From: Hyphomicrobiales bacterium
Lineage (GTDB): Bacteria > Pseudomonadota > Alphaproteobacteria > Rhizobiales > Rhizobiaceae
Length of the DNA: 56,177 bases
NCBI GenBank assembly: GCA_900473205.1
Contig: UCLB01000041.1
Span: 1 to 56,177 of the forward strand
Direction: 5' to 3'
Part shown: one piece after another, positions 8,228 through 16,805 of the stretch
Numbering within the stretch: the first letter of the stretch is position 1
How the letters are laid out: every line of letters begins with the position of its first letter
Translations under genes and position numbers: made by a program
Notes under the pieces: model-generated
Databases searched by the model: none
Told to the model about the DNA's origin: nothing
Seen by the model: the letters and a program-made list of their open reading frames with translations, nothing else

Positions 8228-9168
8228 GCGTTCACCCCTTGCAGGTCGATTGTCGTTGCCGGACGGTTGCCGGAAAGCGCCGTCAGCACGTGGCCCGCGG
8301 CAGCCACCGCCACCCGCTCCAGAGCCTCACCCGTCGTGCCGCCCAGATGCGGTGTGAAGATAACCCGACTGGTGGCTGCAAGCGGACCTTGGGCGGCGCC
8401 CGGCGAGTAGACATCGAGACCAGCGCCAGCGACCGTGCCATCATTGATGGCTGCAGCAAACGCTGCCTCATTTATCAGCCCGGCCCGCGCAGTGTTGACG
8501 AGGATCGCGCCGCGCTTGACGGCTGAAAAGGCCTTCGCGTCGAACATATTGCGGTTGTCCTCGCGCAAAGGCGTGTGGATGGAAATGAGATCGGCGACGG
8601 CAAGCCCCACTTCGAGCATTTCGACCCGCTCATAGGGAAGGTTGCCTGTGCTGCGCGGCGAATAGATTAGAACGCGCATCGCGAAAGCGATGTCGAGCAT
8701 ATGCGCAAGACCCTGCGCGATTGCGCCCCAACCGACGACAAGAACTGTTTTGCCGAAAAGCTCCTGAAAGCTCGACGCTTCACGAAAGCCACGCGATCCA
8801 GAACGCACGGCCTGATCGGCGGCCGGGATCAGCCTTGCAGCCGATATGGCAAGGCCAAGCGCCAGTTCGCTGACAGAGCGGGCATTGGCACCCGGCGTAT
8901 TGCAGACGAGAATGTTGCGCCTGGCTGCTGCGACCTTGTCGATCGAATCGTGACCAGCGCCATGCGAGACGATGACCTTCAATGCGTCGGCAGCGTAAAT
9001 CGCCTCGGTCGAGAGGCCGGCATCGCGGGTGATGACCGCTTGGCAGTCACAGATTAGGCGTGTGACGGTCTCAAGGTCGGTATCCGGGCACATAACGGGT
9101 TCGACACCGGCACCCGTCAGAAGAGCGACGCCCGCTGAATGGATGGGTTGGACGATCAGACACTTCAT
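8224..9168 (-). CDS. D-2-hydroxyacid dehydrogenase, NAD(P)-dependent
   Basis: The 314-residue protein has the D-2-hydroxyacid dehydrogenase plan. The cofactor domain carries V-V-G-W-G-A-I-A-Q-G, the catalytic Arg lies in N-T-A-R-A-G-L-I-N, the G-L-D-V-Y segment follows, and the catalytic His is in T-P-H-L-G-G-T-T. It interconverts a 2-oxo acid and a D-2-hydroxy acid in the cytosol. The D-amino-acid transaminase in the divergent operon would supply 2-oxo acids, so this enzyme could interconvert them with 2-hydroxy acids (inference). It has ATGA overlaps with both flanking genes. Confidence 0.9.
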   Translation of the reverse strand: MKCLIVQPIHSAGVALLTGAGVEPVMCPDTDLETVTRLICDCQAVITRDAGLSTEAIYAADALKVIVSHGAGHDSIDKVAAARRNILVCNTPGANARSVSELALGLAISAARLIPAADQAVRSGSRGFREASSFQELFGKTVLVVGWGAIAQGLAHMLDIAFAMRVLIYSPRSTGNLPYERVEMLEVGLAVADLISIHTPLREDNRNMFDAKAFSAVKRGAILVNTARAGLINEAAFAAAINDGTVAGAGLDVYSPGAAQGPLAATSRVIFTPHLGGTTGEALERVAVAAAGHVLTALSGNRPATTIDLQGVNA

Positions 9169-9809
9169 CTGGATGTTCTCTGTATCGGCGCGCTCAGTCG
9201 CTCAAGGATGGCATCGCGGGCATGGGAAATATGTTCCCCCATCAGCACTCCCGCCCGATTGCCGTCACCAGCCCGAAGCGCCTGAAGAATATCGAAATGC
9301 TCCCGACAACTGGTGAGGAAGCGGGCTGGAACCTGAGTGTGGTCGAACATGCAGGTGCGACGGCGCAGGTCACCGATGGCGCGCATCATCATCTGGTTTC
9401 CGGCGGCACGCGCCAGTGCGTGATGCAGATCATCATCTACACCACGCTGCTCGTCGTCGTCACCCGGCCCATCATTTTGCAAAGTGATGACGCGGCTCTC
9501 CAGATCATCCAGAATAGCAGCTGGGATACCCGTCGCATGGCGCGCGCAGTAGCTTTCCAGCTGCTGGCGCATGAAGAATATCTCTTCGATTTCAGGGATC
9601 GTCAGGGTACGAACCTTCAGGAAACGGCCCTCCTGAACGGCAAGCCCCTCCGCCTCGATGCGCTTGATCGCTTCGCGCACCGGCGTGCGCGACATGGCAA
9701 GCTCATCGCCCAGCTTGGCTTCCTGTAAAAGGTCGCCGGGTTTCAGCGCACCGGCGAGAATCATCTCGATAATCTTGCCATAGGCCTGTTTGGCGAGCGG
9801 TTTGTTCAA
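9165..9809 (-). CDS. GntR-family regulator, FCD type (second of two in the operon)
   Basis: 214 residues. The winged helix (Y-G-K-I-I-E-M-I-L-A-G, L-G-D-E-L-A-M-S-R-T-P-V-R-E-A-I) is followed by a helical FCD domain with a D-D-D-L-H-H metal/ligand patch. The start is a TTG at 9809 preceded by AAGGAGA at six bases, and no better ATG fits the family N-terminus. It lies 12 bases downstream of pxpC. It is clearly distinct from the other GntR in the same operon. Two FCD regulators within one operon imply sensing of two ligands or an activator/repressor pair (inference). Confidence 0.9.
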   Translation of the reverse strand: MNKPLAKQAYGKIIEMILAGALKPGDLLQEAKLGDELAMSRTPVREAIKRIEAEGLAVQEGRFLKVRTLTIPEIEEIFFMRQQLESYCARHATGIPAAILDDLESRVITLQNDGPGDDDEQRGVDDDLHHALARAAGNQMMMRAIGDLRRRTCMFDHTQVPARFLTSCREHFDILQALRAGDGNRAGVLMGEHISHARDAILERLSAPIQRTSR

Positions 9810-9821
9810 GACCTGTCTCCT

Positions 9822-10787
9822 TTAAACATCTGCCGCACCCGTCGCCTGATCGAGGCTGGACAGAACCTCACCCATCGCGTGGCTCTGGGCAATCCAGAGA
9901 TCTTCCGCCTGTTCCTGCGTCACAAGCCTGAAGCGGATCGAACTGCCGGTCACCGCCTGTGCCAGCCTCGGCAAATCAACGGAAGCGACGGTTGCAATCT
10001 TCGGATAGCCGCCGGTGGTCTGACGCTCGGCCATCAGGATGATCGGGCGACCGGAGGCCGGAACCTGGATAGAGCCCATGACCGTGCCGTCGGATACGAT
10101 GTCATGGCCACCGGCCGCGACGATCTGCTGCCCGTCCAGCATCTGCGCCATGCGATCCCGGCTGCCAGAAACGACGAACGGCACGCGCAGAAATTGTTGC
10201 CACGCGGCAGTATCGAAATGCTCCGCCTGCGGGCCTTTGATGACACGGATGGGGCCTGCGGACCGGTGCAGAGGCGTGCGAAGAACCCTTTGCGGCGCGG
10301 CGAGTGCGCTATCGGGTGTGCCGCCGAGCGGCAACCTATCGCCAGCCTCAAGACGCCGACCGTCAAGACCCCCGATGCCCGAGCGCAGATGTGTCGAACG
10401 CGCGCCGAGGACCGGTTCGATCTGAATACCCCCGGAAAGCGCAAGGTAGCCCCAGACAGCATTTGTAAGAGCACCGATGCGCAGGGTCTGACCCGGAAGC
10501 AGTCGGTGGCTTGCCCAGCAATCCAAACGCTCACCATCAACCGTGACCGACACTGCGCCACCGGTGACGGCGAAAAGCACAGGCTCGTCTACTTCGAACT
10601 GGCCGCCGACACTGGCGAACTCGATCAGCGCATCGTTATTTGCATTGCCCACAAGGCGGTTTGCAATCCGCACTGCGACGACATCCATTGGACCGGACGC
10701 TGACACGCCCATCTGCACGAGACCGGTGCGACCGAGATCCTGCACGGACATCATCGGTCCTGCCTGGTTGACGATCAGCGTGCTCAT
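9822..10787 (-). CDS. pxpC: 5-oxoprolinase subunit PxpC (biotin-dependent carboxyltransferase-domain protein)
   Basis: 321 residues, the AHS2/allophanate-hydrolase-subunit-2-like fold. Landmarks are the N-terminal P-M-M-S-V-Q-D-L-G-R-T-G, A-S-G-P-M-D and the late T-T-G-G-Y-P-K-I-A-T-V motif. With PxpA and PxpB it forms the ATP-dependent bacterial 5-oxoprolinase that opens 5-oxo-L-proline to glutamate. The ATG at 10787 overlaps the pxpB stop as ATGA and fits the family start better than the ATG four codons upstream. Here pxpB-pxpC and pxpA are transcribed divergently rather than as the usual contiguous pxpA-B-C set. Confidence 0.93.
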   Translation of the reverse strand: MSTLIVNQAGPMMSVQDLGRTGLVQMGVSASGPMDVVAVRIANRLVGNANNDALIEFASVGGQFEVDEPVLFAVTGGAVSVTVDGERLDCWASHRLLPGQTLRIGALTNAVWGYLALSGGIQIEPVLGARSTHLRSGIGGLDGRRLEAGDRLPLGGTPDSALAAPQRVLRTPLHRSAGPIRVIKGPQAEHFDTAAWQQFLRVPFVVSGSRDRMAQMLDGQQIVAAGGHDIVSDGTVMGSIQVPASGRPIILMAERQTTGGYPKIATVASVDLPRLAQAVTGSSIRFRLVTQEQAEDLWIAQSHAMGEVLSSLDQATGAADV

Positions 10788-11527
10788 GCGTCCTCCCACT
10801 CGATATGTGGGTATCCCGCCGCAACGGCTGCATCCAGTTCGGCGGCCTCGTCCTGTTCTATCGGACGAAATCGGACATGGTCGCCAGCCTTCAACAGAAG
10901 GGCGTCGCTTCGGGTCGGGTCGAACATCCTGATCGGCGTGCGGCCGATGAAACGCCAGCCACTTGGCCCCGGAACCGAATTGATGCTGGCCTGCTTTCCA
11001 CCAATGCCGATGGCACTCGCCTCGATCCGCTGGCGCGGCACCGGAAGCCGAGGCGTATGCAATGTCTCCGGCAGACCACCAAGATAGGCAAAGCCGGGCG
11101 CAAAGCCGATCATGTAAACGCGGTAATCCGCCGAGACGTGCATGGCGATGAGGTCTGCCACGCTCATCTTCTTCATCTCGGCCATATCTTCCAGATCCAT
11201 GCCAAGATCGCCGCCATAAAGCACCGGCACGACAAGCCGCCGCCCGCGATTGCCATCGATACGGACTGCGGAAAGCCGCTCAAGAAGGCGCGCCGAAAGA
11301 TCGCGGCCACGCACGATCAACGGATCATAGGAGACAAGCAGCGACCGGTAGGTCGGCACCGTCTCAACTATTCCGGCGACAGGGTTCTGCTGAAGGTCGC
11401 TGGCCAGTGCCACAACGCGCATGTTCGTCTCTTCGGAAATCTCATCCGAGAGTTCAATGACGATGGCGCGATCGCCGCTTGCGGCAATTCGCGGATAAGG
11501 CAAATGCGCGTTTTCAGACACTGTCAT
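10784..11527 (-). CDS. pxpB: 5-oxoprolinase subunit PxpB (KipI/AHS1 family)
   Basis: About 247 residues. The AHS1/KipI-type fold is shown by D-R-A-I-V-I-E-L near the start, V-P-V-L-Y-G-G-D-L-G-M-D-L, and the long conserved block around Y-M-I-G-F-A-P-G-F-A-Y-L-G-G-L. W-R-F-I-G-R-T-P and the R-F-R-P-I end follow. It is the partner of PxpC in 5-oxoproline opening. It is the promoter-proximal gene of the eight-gene left-reading operon. I chose the ATG at 11527 (M-T-V-S-E-N) with GGGACGA upstream; an ATG 14 codons earlier would add a sequence unlike the family. Confidence 0.92.
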   Translation of the reverse strand: MTVSENAHLPYPRIAASGDRAIVIELSDEISEETNMRVVALASDLQQNPVAGIVETVPTYRSLLVSYDPLIVRGRDLSARLLERLSAVRIDGNRGRRLVVPVLYGGDLGMDLEDMAEMKKMSVADLIAMHVSADYRVYMIGFAPGFAYLGGLPETLHTPRLPVPRQRIEASAIGIGGKQASINSVPGPSGWRFIGRTPIRMFDPTRSDALLLKAGDHVRFRPIEQDEAAELDAAVAAGYPHIEWEDA

Positions 11528-11652
11528 TCTTCGTCCCAAATTCCGCCAGCGCCCTTTGCCTGTCTGCAATCCTTAAGGGCATGGCGTATCCACTTATTCT
11601 GTCTTGTTCCCATTGTTGGTGTGGATAAAAGCGTCCAACAACCTCCTTGTCA

Positions 11653-11664
11653 TTTCAGTACACC
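11653..11664. promoter_or_regulatory. Putative GntR operator in the pxpB/pxpA divergent promoter region
   Basis: TTTCAGTACACC matches the elements at 3161 and 3338 (as reverse complement) in 11 of 12 positions and is also followed by AA. It lies about 90 bases from pxpA and 126 from pxpB, in the only non-coding stretch that can hold both promoters (11528-11753). No other strong motif was seen there. Confidence 0.6.
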
Positions 11665-11753
11665 AACTGTATGTCAAGACTACTTTGCGTTTATGGTCGG
11701 CAATTTCGATTGAGCGGACCTGACTTTTGAATGGCTAAAACGGGATGATCCAC

Positions 11754-12527
11754 ATGCATACGATCGACCTTAATTGCGACATGGGAGAAAGCTTCGGCGC
11801 CTACAAGATCGGCGACGACGCAGCCATGATGGATATCATCACCACCGCAAACATCGCATGCGGTTTTCATGCGGGCGACCCGAGCGTGATGCGGGATACA
11901 ATCGTCTCTGCACGCGGAAAGGGAGTGGCAATCGGCGCGCATCCCTCCTTCATGGATCTTTACGGCTTCGGCAGACGCCGCATTTCTGGCGAACGCCCTG
12001 AAGACATCGAGGCGCAGATTATCTATCAGATCGCCGCCATTCAGGGTATGGCAACATCACTTGGCTGGCCGATTACCCATGTGAAGACCCACGGTTCACT
12101 CGGCAACATGGCTGCTGAAGACGAGGCACTGGCGAAGGTCTGCGTGACGGCAATCAAGGCGGTCGATCCAACCCTCATCTTCATCACTCTCCCTTATTCC
12201 CAGACGATGCGCGCTGCCGAAGATGCCGGCCTTGGCGTTGCCTGCGAGGTCTATGGCGATCGTCGCTATCTGGACAATGGCATGCTGGCACCACGCCAGA
12301 TGGAAGGTTCGGTGATCCACGATCTCTCGGCAAGTGTCGATCAGGTTCTGTCGATGGTCTGCGACAACAGGATTCCGACCATCAACGGATCGCATCTCTC
12401 AGTCGATGCGGCGACCGTTTGCATCCATGGCGACACGCCGGGCGCACCGGCAACCGCGCGGGCCTTGCGCGACAGACTGACCGAATCAGGCGTCACCATT
12501 GCACCATTTACCAAACCCAAGATGTGA
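11754..12527 (+). CDS. pxpA: 5-oxoprolinase subunit PxpA (LamB/YcsF family)
   Basis: About 257 residues of the YcsF family. The N-terminus H-T-I-D-L-N-C-D-M-G-E-S-F-G is followed by T-A-N-I-A-C-G-F-H-A-G-D, then G-A-H-P-S-F-M-D and H-V-K-T-H-G-S-L. These supply the catalytic Asp/His/Lys residues. It is the subunit that binds 5-oxoproline and works with PxpB and PxpC. It is the first gene of the right-reading operon, so the three subunits are made from two divergent promoters. I chose ATG 11754 because CGGGATGA is then correctly spaced; ATG 11745 is possible. Confidence 0.93.
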   Translation: MHTIDLNCDMGESFGAYKIGDDAAMMDIITTANIACGFHAGDPSVMRDTIVSARGKGVAIGAHPSFMDLYGFGRRRISGERPEDIEAQIIYQIAAIQGMATSLGWPITHVKTHGSLGNMAAEDEALAKVCVTAIKAVDPTLIFITLPYSQTMRAAEDAGLGVACEVYGDRRYLDNGMLAPRQMEGSVIHDLSASVDQVLSMVCDNRIPTINGSHLSVDAATVCIHGDTPGAPATARALRDRLTESGVTIAPFTKPKM

Positions 12528-12540
12528 AAGGGCCTTCCCA

Positions 12541-13395
12541 TTGTCTCGTATTGTCTACCTGAACGGCGAGTGGCTGCCGGAAGCGGATGCCAAGGTTTCT
12601 ATTTTTGATCGCGGCTTTCTGTTTGCCGACGCGATCTATGAAGTAACAGGCGTCGTCGGCGGCAAGCTGATCGAATATGAGGGCCATTCTGCTCGCTTGC
12701 AGCGCTCCACCGCGGAACTTGGCATCACCTGCCCGCTCTCGTCGGAAGAACTGCTGGAGGTCCATCGCGAAATCGTTCGTCTCAATGATCTGAAGGAAGG
12801 CCTGATTTATCTGCAAATCTCGCGCGGCACCGCCGACCGCGATTTCGCCTATCCGGTTGACCCGACGCCGACCTTGACGCTTTTCACTCAGGCAAAGGCG
12901 GTTCTAGACAATCCACGCGCCAAGACCGGCATCTCGGTCGCCCTCGTTCCCGACCTGCGCTGGGGACGCCGCGATATCAAGACGGTGCAGCTTCTTTATC
13001 CATCCATGGCGAAGATGGAAGCCGCCGCAAAGGGCGCTGATGATGCATGGCTGGTGGAGGACGGGTTTGTGACCGAAGCAAGCTCGGCAACAGCCCATAT
13101 CATCACCAAAAACGGCACTCTGATCACACGCCAGCTGTCGCATGCGATCCTGCACGGCATCACCCGCGCCAGCGTTCTCGATATCGCCAAGGAGGCAGGC
13201 ATCGTCTACGAAGAACGCGCTTTCACGCCCGAAGAAGCGCTGGATGCGGCGGAAGCCTTCATTACTTCGGCCACCAATTTCGTTCTTCCGGTCGTTGCCA
13301 TTGACGGCAAGGCGATAGGTGACGGCAAGCCAGGCCCGCTGACATTGAAGCTGCGTCACCTCTACGTGGAACAGAAGATCGCAAGTGCCATCTGA
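12541..13395 (+). CDS. dat: D-amino-acid aminotransferase (class IV PLP)
   Basis: 284 residues. The class IV aminotransferase fold shows the PLP lysine in R-R-D-I-K-T-V-Q-L-L (residue 147) and the cofactor-anchoring Glu in V-T-E-A-S-S-A (residue 179). The N-terminal I-F-D-R-G-F-L-F-A-D-A-I-Y-E block and the C-D/R-D-I-K type catalytic loop are those of D-alanine/D-amino-acid transaminases rather than branched-chain enzymes. The start is a TTG at 12541 with AAAGGG upstream, 13 bases after pxpA. It converts D-amino acids with 2-oxoglutarate to 2-oxo acids and D-Glu, and fits downstream of the D-carbamoylase encoded in the same strand block. Confidence 0.9.
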   Translation: MSRIVYLNGEWLPEADAKVSIFDRGFLFADAIYEVTGVVGGKLIEYEGHSARLQRSTAELGITCPLSSEELLEVHREIVRLNDLKEGLIYLQISRGTADRDFAYPVDPTPTLTLFTQAKAVLDNPRAKTGISVALVPDLRWGRRDIKTVQLLYPSMAKMEAAAKGADDAWLVEDGFVTEASSATAHIITKNGTLITRQLSHAILHGITRASVLDIAKEAGIVYEERAFTPEEALDAAEAFITSATNFVLPVVAIDGKAIGDGKPGPLTLKLRHLYVEQKIASAI

Positions 13396-13400
13396 GTTTC

Positions 13401-13426
13401 GTTGCCGCCCTCTCGCGGGCGGCAAC
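13401..13426 (+). terminator. Stem-loop after dat
   Basis: A perfect 10-bp stem (GTTGCCGCCC / GGGCGGCAAC, 6-nt loop) lies just past the dat stop. It lacks a T-run, so it may act as a Rho-independent terminator only weakly, or as an mRNA processing and stability element separating pxpA-dat from the transporter genes. Confidence 0.6.
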
Positions 13427-13539
13427 ACAACAAAACGTGTCACTTTATCTACGCCCATTGGTTACAGCCGGCCTGTCGCGGCTGGCAGATCAGCAGCAAA
13501 AGGTCAGGGCGCCGCGTCCTTCCACACGAAATCCAGCAA

Positions 13540-13568
13540 TTCTACGATCTATATGAAAAACGTATAAT
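13540..13568 (+). promoter_or_regulatory. Candidate sigma-70 promoter for the transporter/hydantoinase genes
   Basis: TTCTAC at 13540-13545, a 17-base spacer and a consensus TATAAT at 13563-13568 lie in an AT-rich 280-base gap (13396-13675). Together with the stem-loop at 13401 this suggests that the ABC importer and hydantoin genes have their own transcript start, independent of pxpA. Confidence 0.5.
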
Positions 13569-13675
13569 TCTAATTCTATTATAATCAAAAATTATATTGC
13601 AGTGCGGAAAATTCGATGGAACTATGTCCACAACAAGGGTCGCTAAAGGCCTGGACCACCAGTAGGAGAACATCG

Positions 13676-14527
13676 ATGAAACCCTTTATAAAAGCCGGCA
13701 TTGTCGGCTTGTCGACGCTTTTTGCCTGCAATTCGGCCTTCGCGCTCGGCGATCCCATCAAGACGGCGATCGACGCGACCTTCGCGCCGCACGCAATGCC
13801 GACCCTCGACGGCAAGATCGAGGGTTTTAACGTCGATATGGCCAACCTGATCGGCGAACGTCTCGGCAAGAAGGTCGATCTGACCGGTGCCCAGTTTTCC
13901 GGTTTGATTCCTGCACTTCAGGCGGGCACATACGATTTTCTCGTTGCACCGGTAACGGTCAACAAAGAACGCGCCGCCAACCTTCTTTTCACTGAAGGCT
14001 TCATGGATACGAATTTCGCCTTCGTCGTCCCGGCCAAATCACCTGAATACAAGACCCTTGAGGACTTCAAGGGCAAGACGATCGCCGTCAACAAGGGCTC
14101 GGCCTATGACAGCTTCCTGCGTGAGAAAGAAAAGGAATTCGGCTGGAAGGTCGAGAGCTATGGCTCCAATACGGACGCCGTCGCAGCCGTAATAGCAGGT
14201 CGCGCAGATGCCAATCTCGCTGGCAACACGGTCGCCGCATGGTCAGTCAAGCAGAACCCGCGACTGAAACTCTCCTATGAATACGCGACAGGCCTCGTCT
14301 GGGCGCTTTCCTTCCGCAAAGGCGATGAACAAAATCGCGATCTGGTGGACCGGGCGATCGAATGCCTGAAGCTCGACGGCTCCATGGCCAAGCTTTCCGA
14401 AAAATGGTTCGGCGTCACCCCGGTTGCGGGCACAACGATCGTCACACCGACCAAGGGTTTCGGCACGCCTGGCTTCGAGGGCTACAAGGATGACGATCAT
14501 CCAGCATCCTGCGAGAACCTGAAGTAA
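13676..14527 (+). CDS. Amino-acid-type ABC transporter, periplasmic binding protein
   Basis: About 283 residues starting at the ATG after TAGGAGA. The signal peptide covers about residues 1-23 (cleaved after N-S-A-F-A). The family 3 solute-binding pattern includes [12 protein letters not shown] and [13 protein letters not shown]. This is the only binding protein in the oxoproline/hydantoin unit, so it may import 5-substituted hydantoins, N-carbamoyl amino acids or 5-oxoproline (inference from neighbours). A C-terminal extension ([10 protein letters not shown] and a late Cys) goes beyond the typical family end. Confidence 0.88.
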   Translation: MKPFIKAGIVGLSTLFACNSAFALGDPIKTAIDATFAPHAMPTLDGKIEGFNVDMANLIGERLGKKVDLTGAQFSGLIPALQAGTYDFLVAPVTVNKERAANLLFTEGFMDTNFAFVVPAKSPEYKTLEDFKGKTIAVNKGSAYDSFLREKEKEFGWKVESYGSNTDAVAAVIAGRADANLAGNTVAAWSVKQNPRLKLSYEYATGLVWALSFRKGDEQNRDLVDRAIECLKLDGSMAKLSEKWFGVTPVAGTTIVTPTKGFGTPGFEGYKDDDHPASCENLK

Positions 14528-14537
14528 TCCTCGGATC

Positions 14538-14571
14538 GCGGACGCCCGGGACCTCCCACTCGCCCGTCCGC
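14538..14571 (+). terminator. Stem-loop between binding protein and ATPase genes
   Basis: GCGGACG and CGTCCGC form a 7-bp stem around a long GC-rich loop, followed by CTCTTT. Such structures commonly protect the 3' end of the abundant binding-protein message while letting some transcripts through. Confidence 0.5.
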
Positions 14572-14685
14572 ACTCTTTACAGACCAGGATGCGACCTGCG
14601 CTACGGTCGTGTCCAAGCATGCTCGCTGGCGTCCCACATCGGATCAGCCATCTCGCGTTGCACCGTGCCTGCCGGAGTAGCCTCA

Positions 14686-15429
14686 ATGGCCAATCGCCCT
14701 ATGCTGGAAATCGTCTCGCTGGAAAAGCGCTTCGGTACCAACACCATTCTCAAGAAGATCGACCTGAGGGTTGCGGAAGGCGAACTTGTCTTCGTCATCG
14801 GCCCGTCAGGTTCCGGCAAAAGCACGATGCTGCGCTGCTGCAATCGTCTCGAAGAGCCGACATCCGGCGACATCATTGTCAATGGCCGCAACATCATGGC
14901 AGGGACGCGCCACGATCTCGATAGAATGCGGCTGCAGATCGGCATGGTTTTTCAGGGCTTTCATCTCTACCCGCACATGACCGTGCTGAAGAATGTTACG
15001 CTCGCCCAGCGCAAAGCTCTGAAGCGCAGCAAGGCGGAAGCCGATGCACGCGCGATGGACATGCTCGATCAGGTCGGCATGGCGCACAAGGCGGATGCCT
15101 ATCCGGGCGAACTCTCCGGAGGCCAGCAGCAGCGCGTCGCCATTGCCCGCTCGCTGGCGCTCGACCCCAAAGTCATGCTGTTCGACGAGCCGACTTCGGC
15201 GCTTGACCCGGAACTTGTAGGCTCCGTCCTGAAAGTAATGAAGGATCTCAAGTCCAAGGGTATGACGATGATCGTCGTCAGCCACGAAATGGGGTTTGCG
15301 CGCGAGACTGCCGATCGCGTCGTCTTCATGGATGGTGGTCTCGTTATCGAACAGGGTACGCCGGACGAGATATTCGGTGCGCCGAAGGCCGAGCGCACTC
15401 GCACTTTCCTCTCACGTGTTTCCGGATAA
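14686..15429 (+). CDS. Amino-acid-type ABC transporter ATP-binding protein
   Basis: 247 residues with Walker [10 protein letters not shown], signature LSGGQQQRV, Walker [13 protein letters not shown] and H-loop VSHEMGFA; GlnQ/GltL-like. The ATG at 14686 has GGAG at suitable spacing (CCGGAGTAGCCTCAATG). A GTG seven codons earlier is less likely. It powers the two permeases encoded immediately downstream (5- and 10-base gaps). Confidence 0.92.
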   Translation: MANRPMLEIVSLEKRFGTNTILKKIDLRVAEGELVFVIGPSGSGKSTMLRCCNRLEEPTSGDIIVNGRNIMAGTRHDLDRMRLQIGMVFQGFHLYPHMTVLKNVTLAQRKALKRSKAEADARAMDMLDQVGMAHKADAYPGELSGGQQQRVAIARSLALDPKVMLFDEPTSALDPELVGSVLKVMKDLKSKGMTMIVVSHEMGFARETADRVVFMDGGLVIEQGTPDEIFGAPKAERTRTFLSRVSG

Positions 15430-15434
15430 GCCTC

Positions 15435-16109
15435 ATGGACCGGTTTCTTCAAACCTTTTTCAACCCGGTGGTGATGGCGCAATACAGGCCGGATATCATC
15501 GCTGGCGTTTGGGTGACGCTCCAGATCGCCGCCGCCGTTATCGTGGCCGGCATCGGGGCAGGCCTGGTACTCGCCTGCCTGCGCAGCTACCGCATCAAGG
15601 TGTTGAATTTCGTTATCATCTGTTACGCCGACATCTTTCGCGCAATACCGCCGCTCGTCGTCATTCTAATCCTCTATTTCGGCTTCCCCTCAATCGGAAT
15701 CCAGCTTTCCGGACCGATGGTTCTGTTCATCGTGCTGGCAGCAACTCTCGCCGCCTTCGCCGAGGAAATCTTCTGGGCGGGCTTCTCGTCGGTCGAAAAG
15801 GGGCAGTGGGAAGCAGGCATCGCTACGGGTCTCGGTTTTACCCGCACCCTCGTCCATGTCGCCCTGCCTCAGGCGGTGAGTCTCGCTATTCCGCCGCTTG
15901 TCAATCGCGTCCTTGCTATCACCAAGATGACGGCGCTGGGTTCGGCAATCGGCGTGTCGGAAATCCTGTCGAGTGCAACGACGGCGCAGAGCTTTTCCGG
16001 CAGCGCCACGCCGCTCACCATGTCGGTCTTCGCCTATCTGGTGATTTTCCTGCCGATGGTCATCGCTGCCCGCTGGCTGGAAAGCCGCACGGCCTGGAAG
16101 AAGCGGTAG
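15435..16109 (+). CDS. Amino-acid-type ABC transporter permease 1
   Basis: 224 residues, about five membrane segments. The EAA loop W-E-A-G-I-A-T-G-L-G-F-T-R-T lies near residue 130, followed by V-A-L-P-Q-A-V. It starts five bases after the ATPase stop. It pairs with the next gene to form a heterodimeric membrane channel. Confidence 0.9.
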   Translation: MDRFLQTFFNPVVMAQYRPDIIAGVWVTLQIAAAVIVAGIGAGLVLACLRSYRIKVLNFVIICYADIFRAIPPLVVILILYFGFPSIGIQLSGPMVLFIVLAATLAAFAEEIFWAGFSSVEKGQWEAGIATGLGFTRTLVHVALPQAVSLAIPPLVNRVLAITKMTALGSAIGVSEILSSATTAQSFSGSATPLTMSVFAYLVIFLPMVIAARWLESRTAWKKR

Positions 16110-16119
16110 GAGGTCAGAC

Positions 16120-16785
16120 ATGGATGTTTTTATCGACCAGTTCTTCAATATCGAGATCATGCGCAAGTCGCTGCCACTGCTGCTCACCGGCCTGTGGACG
16201 ACCTTGCAGCTTTGTGGCGCTGTGATCCTCCTCGGGCTTATCGGCGGCTTGTTCGTTGCACTCTGCAACTTGAGTGAACGCCGCTGGCTTCGCTGGATAT
16301 CGATTGCCTACACCGACCTCTTTCGCGCACTCCCGCCGCTGGTGTTGTTGATCTTCATCTATGCCGGCCTACCCTTTGCAGGCATCAATCTCTCGCCCTT
16401 CGCGGCAGTCGTTATCGCCTTCATGCTCAACAACTCCTCCTATTATGCGGAGGTCTATCGTGCAGGCCTTCTCTCCGTCGCCAAGGGACAATGGGAAGCG
16501 GCGCAATCGACTGGCCTTAATCCGGCGCAGACGCTGATCCATGTCGTCCTGCCGCAGGCGGTGCGCAACGTCCTGCCGGACCTGCTGTCGAACACGGTGG
16601 AGGTGGTGAAGCTCACCTCGCTTGCCTCGGCCATATCGCTGTCCGAGCTTCTCTACAATGCCGGCATGGCCCGCTCGGTCACCTACAATGCCTCACCGCT
16701 GGTGTTGGCGGCTCTCATCTACCTCGCGCTGTTGTGGCCGCTGGTGCGCCTCGTCAGCCATTTCCAGCGGCGTCTGGCCGCCTAA
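16120..16785 (+). CDS. Amino-acid-type ABC transporter permease 2
   Basis: 221 residues, about five membrane segments. The EAA loop W-E-A-A-Q-S-T-G-L-N-P-A-Q-T is followed by V-V-L-P-Q-A-V-R-N-V-L-P. AGGAGG lies upstream of the ATG. It is similar in layout to the preceding permease, so the importer is heterodimeric, unlike the one-permease importer at the left edge of the window. Confidence 0.9.
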   Translation: MDVFIDQFFNIEIMRKSLPLLLTGLWTTLQLCGAVILLGLIGGLFVALCNLSERRWLRWISIAYTDLFRALPPLVLLIFIYAGLPFAGINLSPFAAVVIAFMLNNSSYYAEVYRAGLLSVAKGQWEAAQSTGLNPAQTLIHVVLPQAVRNVLPDLLSNTVEVVKLTSLASAISLSELLYNAGMARSVTYNASPLVLAALIYLALLWPLVRLVSHFQRRLAA

Positions 16786-16805
16786 TCGCTTTAAAAGGAA
16801 AACCC

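Noticed and set aside
10805..11713. Plus-strand frame opposite pxpB
   Set aside because: The pxpB conserved blocks are on the minus strand, and the plus frame has no start signal or family features.
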